64,000 nucleotides of DNA, from positions 725,288 through 789,287 of the forward strand of contig CP097974.1 in assembly GCA_023703675.1 (NCBI GenBank), written 5' to 3'. The translations under genes were made by a program, and so were the position numbers. Every line of letters starts with the position of its first letter. The first letter of the stretch is position 1. The notes beneath the pieces are model-generated. The model worked only from the letters and a program-made list of their open reading frames with translations, did not search any database and had not been told where the DNA came from. This DNA is from SAR86 cluster bacterium (GTDB lineage: Bacteria; Pseudomonadota; Gammaproteobacteria; Magnimaribacterales; AG-339-G14). Positions 44,094 through 53,459 of the stretch are shown piece after piece.

Positions 44094-46100
44094 ATGGATA
44101 AGAAATATTTATTTAAAAGGAACAATATTTGGTGGGTTAAAGTCGCTGTACCCAAAAGATATAGAGAAGAATTAGGTTACGATCTAAGACAAACTACCGG
44201 TGAAAAAGACTTAGAAAAAGCCCTTCTTGTTAGAGATAAAATAGTTTCTGAACTCAAATCTCATTTCGAAAAAAATCCAAAATTTGATACTGATAATAAA
44301 GATTTTTTACAAAAAACAGACATATCGGACCCTCAATATTTTCACAAGGTTGTAGATTGTCAATATGCATGTCCGGCACACACCAATGTCCCTGAATATA
44401 TAAGATTAATAGCTCAACAAAAATACACTGATGCTTATATGTTGAATTGGGAATCGAATGTTTTTCCAGGAATTTTAGGAAGAACATGTGATAGACCTTG
44501 TGAGCCAGCTTGTAGAAGGACAAGAACACATGACAAACCGGTTGCAATTTGCAGACTTAAGAGAGTTACTTATGACAATAAAGGCGACATTGAAGATTTA
44601 TTGCCAGAAGTCCCAGTTGTAAAAAATGGAAAAAAAATTGCTTTAATAGGTGCGGGTCCTGCATCTTTAACTGTGGCTAGAGATTTGCTGCCGTTAGGAT
44701 ATGAATGCACAATTTTTGAAAAGGATTCAAAACCAGGTGGTTTGATGAGGACTAACATACCCTCTTTTAGATTACCTGAATCAGTTTTAGATGAAGAAGT
44801 TTACAGAATTGTAAAAATGGGCGCAGAATTGAAAACTAATTCTTATATAGATGATCTTGAGCCTTTAATAAATAAATACGATTCAATATTTATTGGAACA
44901 GGCGCTCCAAAGGGAAAGGACTTAAATCTCCCTGGCAGAAAGGAAGCTTCTGAAAATATTCACATTGGTATCGATTGGCTAACAAGTATTGCTTTTGAAC
45001 ATACAAAAGAAATAGGTAAAAGAGTTTTAGTTATAGGAGGGGGTAATACTGCTATGGATTGTTGCAGATCCGCAGTTAGATTAGGTGCTAAAGATGTAAA
45101 AGTAACTGTAAGAAGTCCCTTTTCAAGAATGAAAGCTTCTGACTGGGAAATTGAAGAAGCTATGGAAGAAGGTATTCCAATTTTGGACAATACAAGCCCT
45201 AAAGAATTTCTTCTAGATGAAAATGGAAAATTAACAGGTATGAAGTTTGACAAAATGGTTGAAAAAGACATTGATGGTGTTTCTAAACTAGTTCCAAGTG
45301 GAGAAGAAGTAGTTTATGAATGCGATGATGTACTCTTAGCGATTGGCCAAGATAATGCGTTCCCTTGGATTAGAAAAGACATTGGTATTGAATTCGGTGA
45401 ATGGGACATGCCTGTAGTAGATAAAACTACTATGCAGTCTTCTCATCCTAAAGTTTTCTTTGGTGGAGACGCAGCTTGGGGTCCTGAAAATATTATTTGG
45501 GCAGTAGCTCACGGACATCAGGCAGCAATTTCTATAGATAATTTTTGTTCAAATGTTGATTTGCTTAACAGACCAGACCCTATAACAAACTTGGTTAGCC
45601 AAAAAATGGGAATTCACGAATGGTCTTATGATAATGACATATCGCAAGCTAAGAGATTCGAAGTGCCACATGCAGATCTTTCTAAAGCTCTTGATGATTT
45701 AAAAATGGAAGTCGAGCTTGGGTTTGATGAAAAGCTTGCTCTAGAAGAAGCGCAAAGATGCTTAAACTGCGACATGCAAACCGTTTTCGAGGATGACTTA
45801 TGTATCGAATGTGATGCTTGCGTAGATATTTGCCCCACAGATTGTATTAATTTTATCGATAATGATACTGAACAAGAGATCAGAGGTAAGTTAAGGGTGC
45901 CAGCATTAAATCTTGATCAAAGTCTATACGTGTCCGGTGAGCTGAAAACTAAAAGAAGAATGGTTAAAGACGAAGATATGTGCGTTCACTGTGGCCTTTG
46001 TGCTGAAAGATGTCCAACCGGTGCTTGGGATATGAAAAAAAATACTTATATTGAAGGGCACACTTTGAATAATAAGATTAAGGTCAAAGAAGTAGCCTAA
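44094..46100 (+). CDS. GltD-like NAD(P)/FAD/Fe-S oxidoreductase with N-terminal DUF6538-like domain
   Basis: Protein of 668 aa. Residues 3-60 (YLFKRNNIWWVKVAVPKRYR... TTGEKDLEKA) resemble DUF6538, the N-terminal arm domain of phage-type integrases. Then an Fe-S entry domain (Cys89, Cys93, Cys132, Cys136, Cys140, Cys153), an FAD motif ALIGAGPAS (about 183-191) and a second nucleotide motif VLVIGGGNTAMD (about 310-322), as in GltD and NfnB. The C-terminus holds two [4Fe-4S] ferredoxin motifs (Cys570/573/576/580 and Cys630/633/636/640). It probably passes electrons between the 2-oxoacid oxidoreductase encoded downstream and NAD(P)(H). No gltB is adjacent, so glutamate synthase is unlikely. The first in-frame ATG that keeps all cysteines is 44094; no Shine-Dalgarno is seen. 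Confidence 0.85.
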   Translation: MDKKYLFKRNNIWWVKVAVPKRYREELGYDLRQTTGEKDLEKALLVRDKIVSELKSHFEKNPKFDTDNKDFLQKTDISDPQYFHKVVDCQYACPAHTNVPEYIRLIAQQKYTDAYMLNWESNVFPGILGRTCDRPCEPACRRTRTHDKPVAICRLKRVTYDNKGDIEDLLPEVPVVKNGKKIALIGAGPASLTVARDLLPLGYECTIFEKDSKPGGLMRTNIPSFRLPESVLDEEVYRIVKMGAELKTNSYIDDLEPLINKYDSIFIGTGAPKGKDLNLPGRKEASENIHIGIDWLTSIAFEHTKEIGKRVLVIGGGNTAMDCCRSAVRLGAKDVKVTVRSPFSRMKASDWEIEEAMEEGIPILDNTSPKEFLLDENGKLTGMKFDKMVEKDIDGVSKLVPSGEEVVYECDDVLLAIGQDNAFPWIRKDIGIEFGEWDMPVVDKTTMQSSHPKVFFGGDAAWGPENIIWAVAHGHQAAISIDNFCSNVDLLNRPDPITNLVSQKMGIHEWSYDNDISQAKRFEVPHADLSKALDDLKMEVELGFDEKLALEEAQRCLNCDMQTVFEDDLCIECDACVDICPTDCINFIDNDTEQEIRGKLRVPALNLDQSLYVSGELKTKRRMVKDEDMCVHCGLCAERCPTGAWDMKKNTYIEGHTLNNKIKVKEVA

Positions 46101-47944
46101 TGTTCAATCCTAAAGTACTAGATTCAATACAATCTACTAATGATTTTGTAATTAAATTTGCAAACGTTAATGGAACTGGCTCAGCAAGTGCAAATCAAAT
46201 GTTTGCTAAGGCGATTTTTAGAATGGGCATTCCAGTTAGTCCGAAAAATATTTTTCCTTCTAATATTCAGGGATTGCCAACATGGTTTGAAGTTAGAGTA
46301 AGTGAAAAAGGATACTTGGGGCAAAGAGGTGGAGTTGATATTTCAGTAGCAATGAATCCTCAAAGCTACTCCAAGGATATAGAAGAAATATCTGAAGGTG
46401 GCTATCTTTTATATGACTCAACTTGGAAAAGAAATTTCAACAGAGATGACATTAACATTATTGAGATTCCATTGACTCAGCTATGTGTCGATACCTTTAA
46501 AAATCCAAAACAAAGAGCGCTTTTCAAAAATATTGCTTATGTTGGTGCATTATCTGCTTTGATGGAAATTGAATATGAAGTTTTAGAATCAATTATTTCA
46601 GAACAATTTATTAATAAACCTGCCTTGATAGAACCAAACATCAAGGCATTAAATTTAGGAAGAGACTATGTTCTTGAAAACTTGGATTATCCAATTGGAA
46701 TAAAATTATCAAGAAAAAATCTTCTGGAGAATAAAATTCTTATATCTGGAAACGAAGCAGCCGGTCTAGGCGCAGTATATGGTGGAGCAACATTTTGTTC
46801 TTGGTACCCTATCACTCCCTCCACTTCTCTTGCTGAAGGTTATGAAAAGTATGCAAAAAAATACAGAGTTCATGAAAAAAGTGGGAAAAACCTTTATGCA
46901 AGTGTACAAGCTGAAGACGAGCTTGCTGCTGTTGGAATGGCCATAGGGGCTAACTGGAACGGTGCTAGAGGTTTTACAGCCACGAGTGGTCCAGGAATTT
47001 CTTTAATGAGTGAATTCTTGGGTTTAGCTTATTTTGCTGAAATTCCTCTAGTAGTTTTTAATGTGCAAAGAGGTGGTCCCTCCACAGGCATGCCAACAAG
47101 AACGCAACAATCAGACGTTTTAGCCTGCGCATATGCTTCTCATGGAGATACCAAACATGTGTTACTTTTTCCAGCAGATCCTAAAGATTGTTTTGATTTT
47201 TCTGCGAAAGCATTTGATCTTGCTGACCAACTTCAAACTCCAGTATTTGTTGTCAGTGATTTAGATATGGGTATGAATGATTGGGTTTGTGACAAGTTTG
47301 AATGGGACGATACTGTTTCTTACAACAAGGGAAAAGTTTTAGATTATGAAGCGCTTGAGAAAATTGACTCTTTCGGAAGATATCTGGACTCTGATAATGA
47401 TGGTATTTGTTACAGAACCTATCCGGGCACCCACCCTGAAAAAGGAGCTTATTTTACTAGAGGAACTTCACATGACGAATATGCTAGATATACTGAAGAT
47501 GGAAATATAAACGCTCAAACCCTCACAAGATTGATGAGAAAATTTAGAACTGCTACTGATTTAGTTCCTGAGCCAATAATTGAAATTAATGGTGAAGACA
47601 GTTGTGGGGTGATTTACTACGGCAGTTCAAAACCTGCTGTATTAGAAGCCAAAGATATATTGAAAACTAAAAATATTAATTTAGATCTGATGCAAATTAG
47701 GTCTTTTCCTTTTAATCTAGATGTTTGGGAGTTCATTGCTAATCATGATCGAATTTATGTTGTGGAGCAAAATAGAGACAGTCAAATGAGAACTTTAATC
47801 ATGGCTGAAGGAGGAATTTCAGCAGAGATTTTAAGGCCTCTGGTTCATTTCACTGGAGACCCTATTGAGGCTTCATACATTGTGAATAAAATTTCGGAGA
47901 GAGAAGTTAATTACAAATCTCATAAGAATATTAAAGAAAGATAA
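46100..47944 (+). CDS. korA: 2-oxoacid:acceptor oxidoreductase, fused gamma-alpha subunit (KorA-like)
   Basis: Protein of 614 aa. Residues 1-200 form the gamma domain (VNGTGSASANQMFAKAIFRMG, GYLGQRGGVDISV). From about residue 212 comes the alpha domain with GNEAAGLGAVYGG, WYPITPSTSLAEGYE and the TSGPGISLMSE block; a C-terminal transketolase-C-like part ends the protein. Gamma-alpha fusions typify aerobic KorAB enzymes acting on 2-oxoglutarate. Start overlaps the previous stop (TAATG), so translation is coupled. Branched-chain 2-oxoacids or indolepyruvate remain possible substrates. Confidence 0.88.
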   Translation: MFNPKVLDSIQSTNDFVIKFANVNGTGSASANQMFAKAIFRMGIPVSPKNIFPSNIQGLPTWFEVRVSEKGYLGQRGGVDISVAMNPQSYSKDIEEISEGGYLLYDSTWKRNFNRDDINIIEIPLTQLCVDTFKNPKQRALFKNIAYVGALSALMEIEYEVLESIISEQFINKPALIEPNIKALNLGRDYVLENLDYPIGIKLSRKNLLENKILISGNEAAGLGAVYGGATFCSWYPITPSTSLAEGYEKYAKKYRVHEKSGKNLYASVQAEDELAAVGMAIGANWNGARGFTATSGPGISLMSEFLGLAYFAEIPLVVFNVQRGGPSTGMPTRTQQSDVLACAYASHGDTKHVLLFPADPKDCFDFSAKAFDLADQLQTPVFVVSDLDMGMNDWVCDKFEWDDTVSYNKGKVLDYEALEKIDSFGRYLDSDNDGICYRTYPGTHPEKGAYFTRGTSHDEYARYTEDGNINAQTLTRLMRKFRTATDLVPEPIIEINGEDSCGVIYYGSSKPAVLEAKDILKTKNINLDLMQIRSFPFNLDVWEFIANHDRIYVVEQNRDSQMRTLIMAEGGISAEILRPLVHFTGDPIEASYIVNKISEREVNYKSHKNIKER

Positions 47945-47946
47945 AA

Positions 47947-48999
47947 ATGTCATTTAAAAAACCAATTAATCATCATCCTAGACTTGAGGTAAATCAACTT
48001 GGGCTAACTAGAAGAGACTATGAAGGCGCCATATCTACTTTATGTGCAGGTTGCGGTCATGATTCTATCAGTGCATGTATTATTGAAGCTTGTTTTCAGT
48101 TAAATATTGAAGCTTATAAAGTTGCAAAATTATCTGGCATAGGTTGCTCTTCAAAAGCTCCTGCATATTTTCTAAATCAATCACATGGATTCAACTCAGT
48201 TCATGGCCGAATGCCATCTGTTGCTACTGGTGCAAATTGTGCGAATGGAGATTTGCTTTATTTAGGAATATCAGGCGATGGTGATAGTGCTTCTATAGGC
48301 ATTGGTCAGTTTATCCATGCGATTAGACGTCAGATTAATATGGTCTATTTTGTAGAAAATAATGGTACCTATGGTTTAACTAAAGGACAATTTTCTGCAA
48401 CTAATGATCTCGAATCAAAAAATAAATATGGAGAAGATAATCTTTTCAAGCCAATTGATTTAGCGTCTATGGCGATTCAATTAGGGGCAAGTTATGTGGC
48501 AAGAAGTTTTTCTGGTGACAGAGATCAACTCATTCCCCTTATAAAAGGAGCTATTCAACATAAAGGGTTTGCTTTGCTGGATATCATAAGCCCATGTGTA
48601 ACCTTCAATAATCATGATACTTCGACAAAAAGTTATGATTACATCAGAAACCATAACGAAGCAGTTGGAAAAACGGATTTCGTTCCACTAGGTGAAGAAA
48701 TTACTACTTCTTATGCCTCAGGATCATCGGTTGAAGTTAACCTTCATGATGGTTCTAAAATTTCTCTAGAAAAAGTAAATTCTAAATTCGATCCAACCGA
48801 TCAAGGAAAGTCACTGAGTTATATAAGAGAAAAAAGTGAAGAAGGTAAATTATTAACTGGCCTTCTTTATTTTGACGAAAACTCAAATGATCTTCATGAG
48901 ACTTTAAATCTTACAAAAAAACCATTAAATCAGCTCACTCAAGAGGAACTTTGTCCTGGGGAAGAAATACTTAGAGAAATTAATAATGGCTTAAGTTAG
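47947..48999 (+). CDS. korB: 2-oxoacid:acceptor oxidoreductase beta subunit (KorB-like, TPP-binding)
   Basis: Protein of 350 aa. TPP-binding motif GDGDSASIGIGQFIHA (about residues 110-125) ending in ENNGTYGLTKGQ. Cys33 and Cys36 in TLCAGCGHD, with Cys67 in GIGCSSK, could hold a [4Fe-4S] cluster. Lacks pyruvate-oxidoreductase-specific extra domains. Two bp after korA, and its 3' end overlaps convergent purC by 9 bp. With KorA it would convert a 2-oxoacid plus CoA to acyl-CoA and CO2, reducing ferredoxin centres. Confidence 0.9.
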   Translation: MSFKKPINHHPRLEVNQLGLTRRDYEGAISTLCAGCGHDSISACIIEACFQLNIEAYKVAKLSGIGCSSKAPAYFLNQSHGFNSVHGRMPSVATGANCANGDLLYLGISGDGDSASIGIGQFIHAIRRQINMVYFVENNGTYGLTKGQFSATNDLESKNKYGEDNLFKPIDLASMAIQLGASYVARSFSGDRDQLIPLIKGAIQHKGFALLDIISPCVTFNNHDTSTKSYDYIRNHNEAVGKTDFVPLGEEITTSYASGSSVEVNLHDGSKISLEKVNSKFDPTDQGKSLSYIREKSEEGKLLTGLLYFDENSNDLHETLNLTKKPLNQLTQEELCPGEEILREINNGLS

Positions 49000-49707
49000 C
49001 TCGATTCCTAATCTGTGAGCAATTTCTTGATAAGATTCAACTACATCGCCAAGGCCTAATCTAAATCGATCTTTATCGAGCTTCTTTTTTGTTTCTTTAT
49101 CCCAAACTCTACATCCGTCTGGGGTAAATTCGTCACCCAAATAAATTTTTCCATCTGAAAGTCCAAATTCAATTTTAAAATCCACTAAAATTAAATCAGC
49201 TTCATCAAAAAGAGAAACAAGAATTGAATTAGTCTTGAGGGTAAGATCTTTCATAATTTCAATGTCAGAATCTTTTGCCCATCCAAATGCCGTAATGTGG
49301 CAATCATTGATAAGTGGATCTCCAAGGTCATCGTCTTTATAAAAGAATTCAAAAATTGGAGGCTCCATTTTCATTCCCTCTTCTAATCCAAGGCGCTTGC
49401 AAATACTTCCTGCTGCGAAGTTTCTAACTACACATTCAATTGGAAACATATCTAAAGACATCACTATGCTTTCATTGGGACTAGATACTTCTAAATGATG
49501 ATTGGGAACATCATTGTCATTTAAATGTTCCATTATGTGGCTATTGAACCTATTATTAACAGTGCCTTTTCCCGCAATTTGTTCAATCTTCTTTCCATCA
49601 AATGCCGAAGTATCATCTTTGTATTCCATAACTAATTTTTTAGGATCTTCAGTAATGTAGAGTGACTTGGCTTTACCGGTTTTAAGTAATTCTTTTTTTT
49701 CTAGCAT
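48991..49707 (-). CDS. purC: SAICAR synthase (phosphoribosylaminoimidazole-succinocarboxamide synthase)
   Basis: Protein of 238 aa. GKAKSLYI near the N-terminus, DDTSAFDGKK, FPIECVVRNFAAGSICKR, and LVDFKIEFG followed by DEFTPDGCRVWD. ATP-dependent ligation of aspartate to CAIR in purine biosynthesis. Three bp downstream of bamC, the conserved dapA-bamC-purC order. Confidence 0.97.
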   Translation of the reverse strand: MLEKKELLKTGKAKSLYITEDPKKLVMEYKDDTSAFDGKKIEQIAGKGTVNNRFNSHIMEHLNDNDVPNHHLEVSSPNESIVMSLDMFPIECVVRNFAAGSICKRLGLEEGMKMEPPIFEFFYKDDDLGDPLINDCHITAFGWAKDSDIEIMKDLTLKTNSILVSLFDEADLILVDFKIEFGLSDGKIYLGDEFTPDGCRVWDKETKKKLDKDRFRLGLGDVVESYQEIAHRLGIELT

Positions 49708-49710
49708 GAT

Positions 49711-50667
49711 CTATGTAAGGACTTGATTTAATTGCGAAATGATCTCTCTCGAAATCTCAAGATCTTTATTTTCCATGAAAACTGAAATTATTGAAATATC
49801 TTCTTCCATTTTCTCTACTTTTACTTGAATCAATCTATCGCTTTGATTTCTTCCAAAAAAAGACGATTCGCCTTTCCAAGAAAGGTAAAATTTTCCTTCG
49901 TCTCTATTTTTATCCACCAGTTCAAAACCAGCGATTTTTATTGATCTCTCTACAGCAGCCCAAGCTCTTGGATAACTTATCATCACTTTAATTTTGGTAT
50001 CACCGTCTTCATCATCCTCAAAAACAAATGCTTTATCTTCATTATTTAAATTCAGCGCTACCAGAGATGTGCCGCTTACTGGATCCGAATTACTAAAAAA
50101 ATCTAAGATTTTTTTTACATTGTTCTCTATTAAATCTGTTTCTGTTTCTTCTTTAGCCCATGTGTTATCTTGTAAGACAAGATGAGAAATGAATAGCTCG
50201 GAACTTTCTCTTTGCAAACCCCTTTCAAGTTTAAATTGTATTTTTGACCTTTTTCCGAAATGATCAAATTCTTGACTTTCCATTGTCCCTAAATTTGCGT
50301 TTATATTTTCTAAGGTTACAAAAGAGTCAGTTTCAAAATACTCTCTCATAATTGGCCAAACTTTACTTGGTTCTAGACCTAAGTAAATCCACCTTATTTC
50401 TCCTAGAGAATGAAGTCTGATTTCGTTCGAATTATCTGCCGAAAAAAATTGCTTAGGCAAGGGTAAATCGTAAACTAATTGAGGAGATTTAATATTTGTA
50501 GCGGGAATTGGAAACAAGTCTATAGAATTATTTACATCTATATCAATTAGATCTTCTAAACTCTCATTATCCTTTTCTGAAAGATAAACGTTTGCTTTTG
50601 AATTGGAAGGATCAGAAGCGCAACCAATCAAAAAAACTAAAACAAAAATAGCGCAATAAATTTTCAT
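49711..50667 (-). CDS. bamC: Outer membrane assembly lipoprotein BamC
   Basis: Protein of 318 aa. Lipoprotein signal ending LIGC-A (Cys about residue 16). Then an unstructured segment, followed by two helix-grip-like domains (RWIYLGLEPSKVWPIMREYF and YPRAWAAVERSIKIAGFELVDKNR). Divergent in sequence, but layout plus position between dapA and purC support BamC (NlpB). Confidence 0.85.
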   Translation of the reverse strand: MKIYCAIFVLVFLIGCASDPSNSKANVYLSEKDNESLEDLIDIDVNNSIDLFPIPATNIKSPQLVYDLPLPKQFFSADNSNEIRLHSLGEIRWIYLGLEPSKVWPIMREYFETDSFVTLENINANLGTMESQEFDHFGKRSKIQFKLERGLQRESSELFISHLVLQDNTWAKEETETDLIENNVKKILDFFSNSDPVSGTSLVALNLNNEDKAFVFEDDEDGDTKIKVMISYPRAWAAVERSIKIAGFELVDKNRDEGKFYLSWKGESSFFGRNQSDRLIQVKVEKMEEDISIISVFMENKDLEISREIISQLNQVLT

Positions 50668-51558
50668 TCAGATTAAATCAAGTTTATTTAGTTCCTCTTT
50701 TATTTCATGGTGAAATTTATGATCTAGCCAAGTTAATGGAAGTCTTATTCCTTCATCAATTAACCCCATGTTTTTAAGGGCAAATTTTACTGGAATCGGA
50801 TTAGATTCAACAAATAAAAGTTTATTTATTTTCTCCAATCGTTTTTTTATTTCCTGTAAATCATCTGAATTATTGCTGGCAGCTTCACACATTTTGGCAA
50901 TCATATTCGGCAGGATATTGGAAGTTACAGAAATTGTTCCGTGCCCTCCTCTAGAAATAAATTCAAAAGAAGTTTCATCGTCTCCTGAAAATAAAGAAAA
51001 ATTATCTGATTCTATTTCTTCGATACATTTATGTTTTATCTCATCAAAGACTTTTAAATCTCCAGTAGCATCCTTTACACCAATAATGTTCGGATTTGAA
51101 CAAAGTCTCTTGATCGTATTGACATCAATATTGCTTGCTGTCCTTGAGGGTACATTGTAAATAATTTGAGGAATATCAACTTGATTTGCTATTTCTGTAA
51201 AATGTCTAAACAGGCCTTCTTGAGTAGGCTTATTATAATAAGGCGAAACTAAAAGAGCAGCATCTGCACCAAGGTCTCTAGCTTCTTTAGTCAGCTCAAT
51301 AGCTTCTTTAGTTGAATTTGCTCCAGTACCAGCAATTATGGGCACTCTATTATTAGAAATTTTTATGAAAAAACTAATTATTTCTAAATGTTCTTCTACA
51401 TCGACTGTTGCGGATTCTCCGGTCGTTCCTACTGCTACCAATCCATTAATGCCTTCGGATATCTGAAACTCAATTAATTTTTCTAAAGATGAAAAATCTA
51501 GAGACCCATCCATTTTCATGGGAGTAGCTAAAGCTGTGATGGCGCCTTTAATATTCAT
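50668..51558 (-). CDS. dapA: 4-hydroxy-tetrahydrodipicolinate synthase
   Basis: Protein of 296 aa. GTTGESATVD at about residues 44-53, the catalytic Tyr in IIYNVPSRT (about residue 133) and Schiff-base Lys in GVKDATGD (about residue 161). First step of the lysine and diaminopimelate branch. Adjacent to bamC without a gap. Confidence 0.97.
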   Translation of the reverse strand: MNIKGAITALATPMKMDGSLDFSSLEKLIEFQISEGINGLVAVGTTGESATVDVEEHLEIISFFIKISNNRVPIIAGTGANSTKEAIELTKEARDLGADAALLVSPYYNKPTQEGLFRHFTEIANQVDIPQIIYNVPSRTASNIDVNTIKRLCSNPNIIGVKDATGDLKVFDEIKHKCIEEIESDNFSLFSGDDETSFEFISRGGHGTISVTSNILPNMIAKMCEAASNNSDDLQEIKKRLEKINKLLFVESNPIPVKFALKNMGLIDEGIRLPLTWLDHKFHHEIKEELNKLDLI

Positions 51559-51606
51559 TAAAAACTTTATTTTATCTTAAATTTCATTAATAATTTAACG
51601 ATAAAA

Positions 51607-52074
51607 ATGAAAGTTAAAATTAATAAAAAAGTTCCAAATTTTAATGTCTCTGTAACAGGAAAGGATCGATTGAATTCTAAAGATTTACTGGGAAAAAAAG
51701 TTGTCATTTACTTTTATCCAAAAGACAACACACCGGGCTGCACAACTGAAGGTGAAAATTTTCGTGACTTCTATCCTCAATTTAAAAAATTAAATACTGA
51801 AATTTATGGTGTTTCGAGAGAAAGCATTAAATCTCATGAAAATTTTATCGATAAATATAGTTTTCCTTTTGAATTGATTTCTGACCCTGACGAGTCATTA
51901 TGTAATTTATTTGATGTGATTAAAGAAAAAAGCATGTACGGAAAAAAATACATGGGGATAGAAAGGAGTACATTTCTTATTGATGAAAAAGGAAAGCTAG
52001 TTAAGGAATGGAGAAAAGTAAAGATTCCTGGTCACGTGGAAGAAGTTCTAGAATCAATCAGTTCCAGCAGCTAA
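51607..52074 (+). CDS. bcp: Thioredoxin-dependent peroxiredoxin, BCP/PrxQ type
   Basis: Protein of 155 aa. Peroxidatic Cys45 in NTPGCTTEG; the usual resolving Cys at +5 (Cys50 in E. coli) is Glu50 here. Another Cys in ESLCNLFD (about residue 98) might resolve instead, or the enzyme is of the 1-Cys kind. Reduces hydroperoxides. Its last 21 bp overlap the convergent perM gene, and its stop codon lies at the edge of the perM duplication. Confidence 0.93.
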   Translation: MKVKINKKVPNFNVSVTGKDRLNSKDLLGKKVVIYFYPKDNTPGCTTEGENFRDFYPQFKKLNTEIYGVSRESIKSHENFIDKYSFPFELISDPDESLCNLFDVIKEKSMYGKKYMGIERSTFLIDEKGKLVKEWRKVKIPGHVEEVLESISSSS

Positions 52075-53415
52075 CTCATTTTTTGGCCAAACCCTAAATA
52101 TCGCCCTAATAAATGTAGCTATAGGAACCGCTAATAGTAGCCCCCAAAAACCCCAAATACCTCCAAATATTAATATTGCTAGAATAATTAATACTGGATG
52201 GAGATTAACCTCTCGGCCTAGCAAGAGTGGAAAAAGAAAATTTCCATCTAAAGTTTGGATTACTAAATAACTTCCTAAAAAAATAAAAAAAGTTGTGTCT
52301 AAACCATATTGAAAGAGTCCAATAGCTACAACTGGAATCGTCACAATTATTGCTCCAAATAAAGGAACTAACTCATTTTTTGGCCAAACCCTAAATATCG
52401 CCCTAATAAATGTAGCTATAGGAACCGCTAATAGTAGCCCCCAAAAACCCCAAATACCTCCAAATATTAATATTGCTAGAATAATTAATACTGGATGGAG
52501 ATTAACCTCTCGGCCTAGCAAGAGTGGAAAAAGAAAATTTCCATCTAAAGTTTGGATTACTAAATAACTTCCTAAAAAAATAAAAAAAGTTGTGTCTAAA
52601 CCATATTGAAAGAGTCCAATAGCTACAACTGGAATCGTCACAATTATTGCTCCAAATAAAGGAACTAAAACAGATAGTCCAACCATAATACCAAGCAAAA
52701 TAGAATAATTTACTCCTATTAGCTCGAATACAATTGATGTCACAACTCCAACAATAATCATCTCAAGAGCTTTTCCCCTCACGTAACCAAACAACTGAAC
52801 ATTTAAATCTCTCCACAAAGTAGATAAAAGTTTAGAATTTTTTGGCAAGAAATAAGTCGCATAACCAATCATTTCTTTTTTATCTTTCAAAAAAAAGAAA
52901 ACAAAAAAGGGAATCAAAATAATATAAATCAATGCATTCATTGCTGCTGAAAATCCTGCGTTCATTTGAATAAGAATTTGTTCAGCTATAGTCGGAAGAA
53001 AAGAAGTGACACTTCCAGCTAAGCTATCTACTTGACTCTGAGAGAACAATTCTGGGTACTCAAGAAGCAACCCTTGAGCAAGTTTTTCAACATAACTTGC
53101 TATCGCTGGTAACTCGTTTATTAGAGATCCAATCTGGGAAGTTATGAGAGGTAAAATCAAAAAGATTGAAACATAAAATACTGTAAATATTAAAAAAGCC
53201 AAAAATAAAGATAAATTATTCGATACGCCTCTATATTTAAAATAATTCATCGCTCCATTGAGTAAATAAGCTATTAATAAAGCTACAAAGAAAGGTGTTA
53301 TAAGGCTGCCAATAAAATAAATTAAAACAAGAGATATGATTATAAGCAGAAGAGCTACGTATTGTTCTTCTTTGAAAAAGTAAGTATCAAAGAAATTTTT
53401 CAAAAAATTAAACAT
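52054..53415 (-). CDS. perM: AI-2E family transporter (PerM) with internal tandem duplication
   Basis: Protein of 453 aa against about 350 for relatives. The N-terminal 250 residues have paired membrane helices, a soluble segment and the PLFGAIIVTIP block typical of the AI-2E (PerM/YdiK/TqsA) family. The last part is present twice: the 99 residues from LVPLFGAI to WPKNE recur perfectly before a short AAGTD tail. Removing one copy leaves 354 aa, the normal length. Members export small molecules or act as Na+/H+ antiporters; function here is unassigned. The duplicated protein would gain extra membrane helices. Confidence 0.88.
   Translation of the reverse strand: MFNFLKNFFDTYFFKEEQYVALLLIIISLVLIYFIGSLITPFFVALLIAYLLNGAMNYFKYRGVSNNLSLFLAFLIFTVFYVSIFLILPLITSQIGSLINELPAIASYVEKLAQGLLLEYPELFSQSQVDSLAGSVTSFLPTIAEQILIQMNAGFSAAMNALIYIILIPFFVFFFLKDKKEMIGYATYFLPKNSKLLSTLWRDLNVQLFGYVRGKALEMIIVGVVTSIVFELIGVNYSILLGIMVGLSVLVPLFGAIIVTIPVVAIGLFQYGLDTTFFIFLGSYLVIQTLDGNFLFPLLLGREVNLHPVLIILAILIFGGIWGFWGLLLAVPIATFIRAIFRVWPKNELVPLFGAIIVTIPVVAIGLFQYGLDTTFFIFLGSYLVIQTLDGNFLFPLLLGREVNLHPVLIILAILIFGGIWGFWGLLLAVPIATFIRAIFRVWPKNELAAGTD
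52071..52664. repeat. Perfect 297-bp tandem duplication within perM
   Basis: Copy 1 is 52071-52367 and copy 2 is 52368-52664, identical by eye throughout. The unit is 297 bp, exactly 99 codons, so the frame is kept. The tetranucleotide CTAA occurs at both outer edges and at the junction (52071-52074, 52368-52371, 52665-52668), indicating formation across 4-bp microhomology. Identity implies a very recent event or an assembly artefact. Confidence 0.97.
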
Positions 53416-53459
53416 GTAAATTCTCAGAATATTTAACTAAAATATCAACGTTTAAGAAT

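Noticed and set aside
44094-44273. Possible integrase gene or mobile element remnant suggested by the DUF6538-like stretch
   Set aside because: No catalytic Arg-His-Arg-Tyr core, no attachment repeats and no disrupted gene; the frame continues directly into a complete flavoprotein.
44254-44547. 97-aa antisense frame within the kor flavoprotein gene, and similar frames such as 10340-10648 and 33229-33555
   Set aside because: They lie entirely within well-supported genes, have no family features, no ribosome binding sites and amino acid composition typical of shadow frames.
44094-46100. Glutamate synthase small subunit (gltD)
   Set aside because: GltD homology is real, but gltB is not adjacent, there are two extra C-terminal ferredoxin motifs, and the gene is coupled to 2-oxoacid oxidoreductase subunits.
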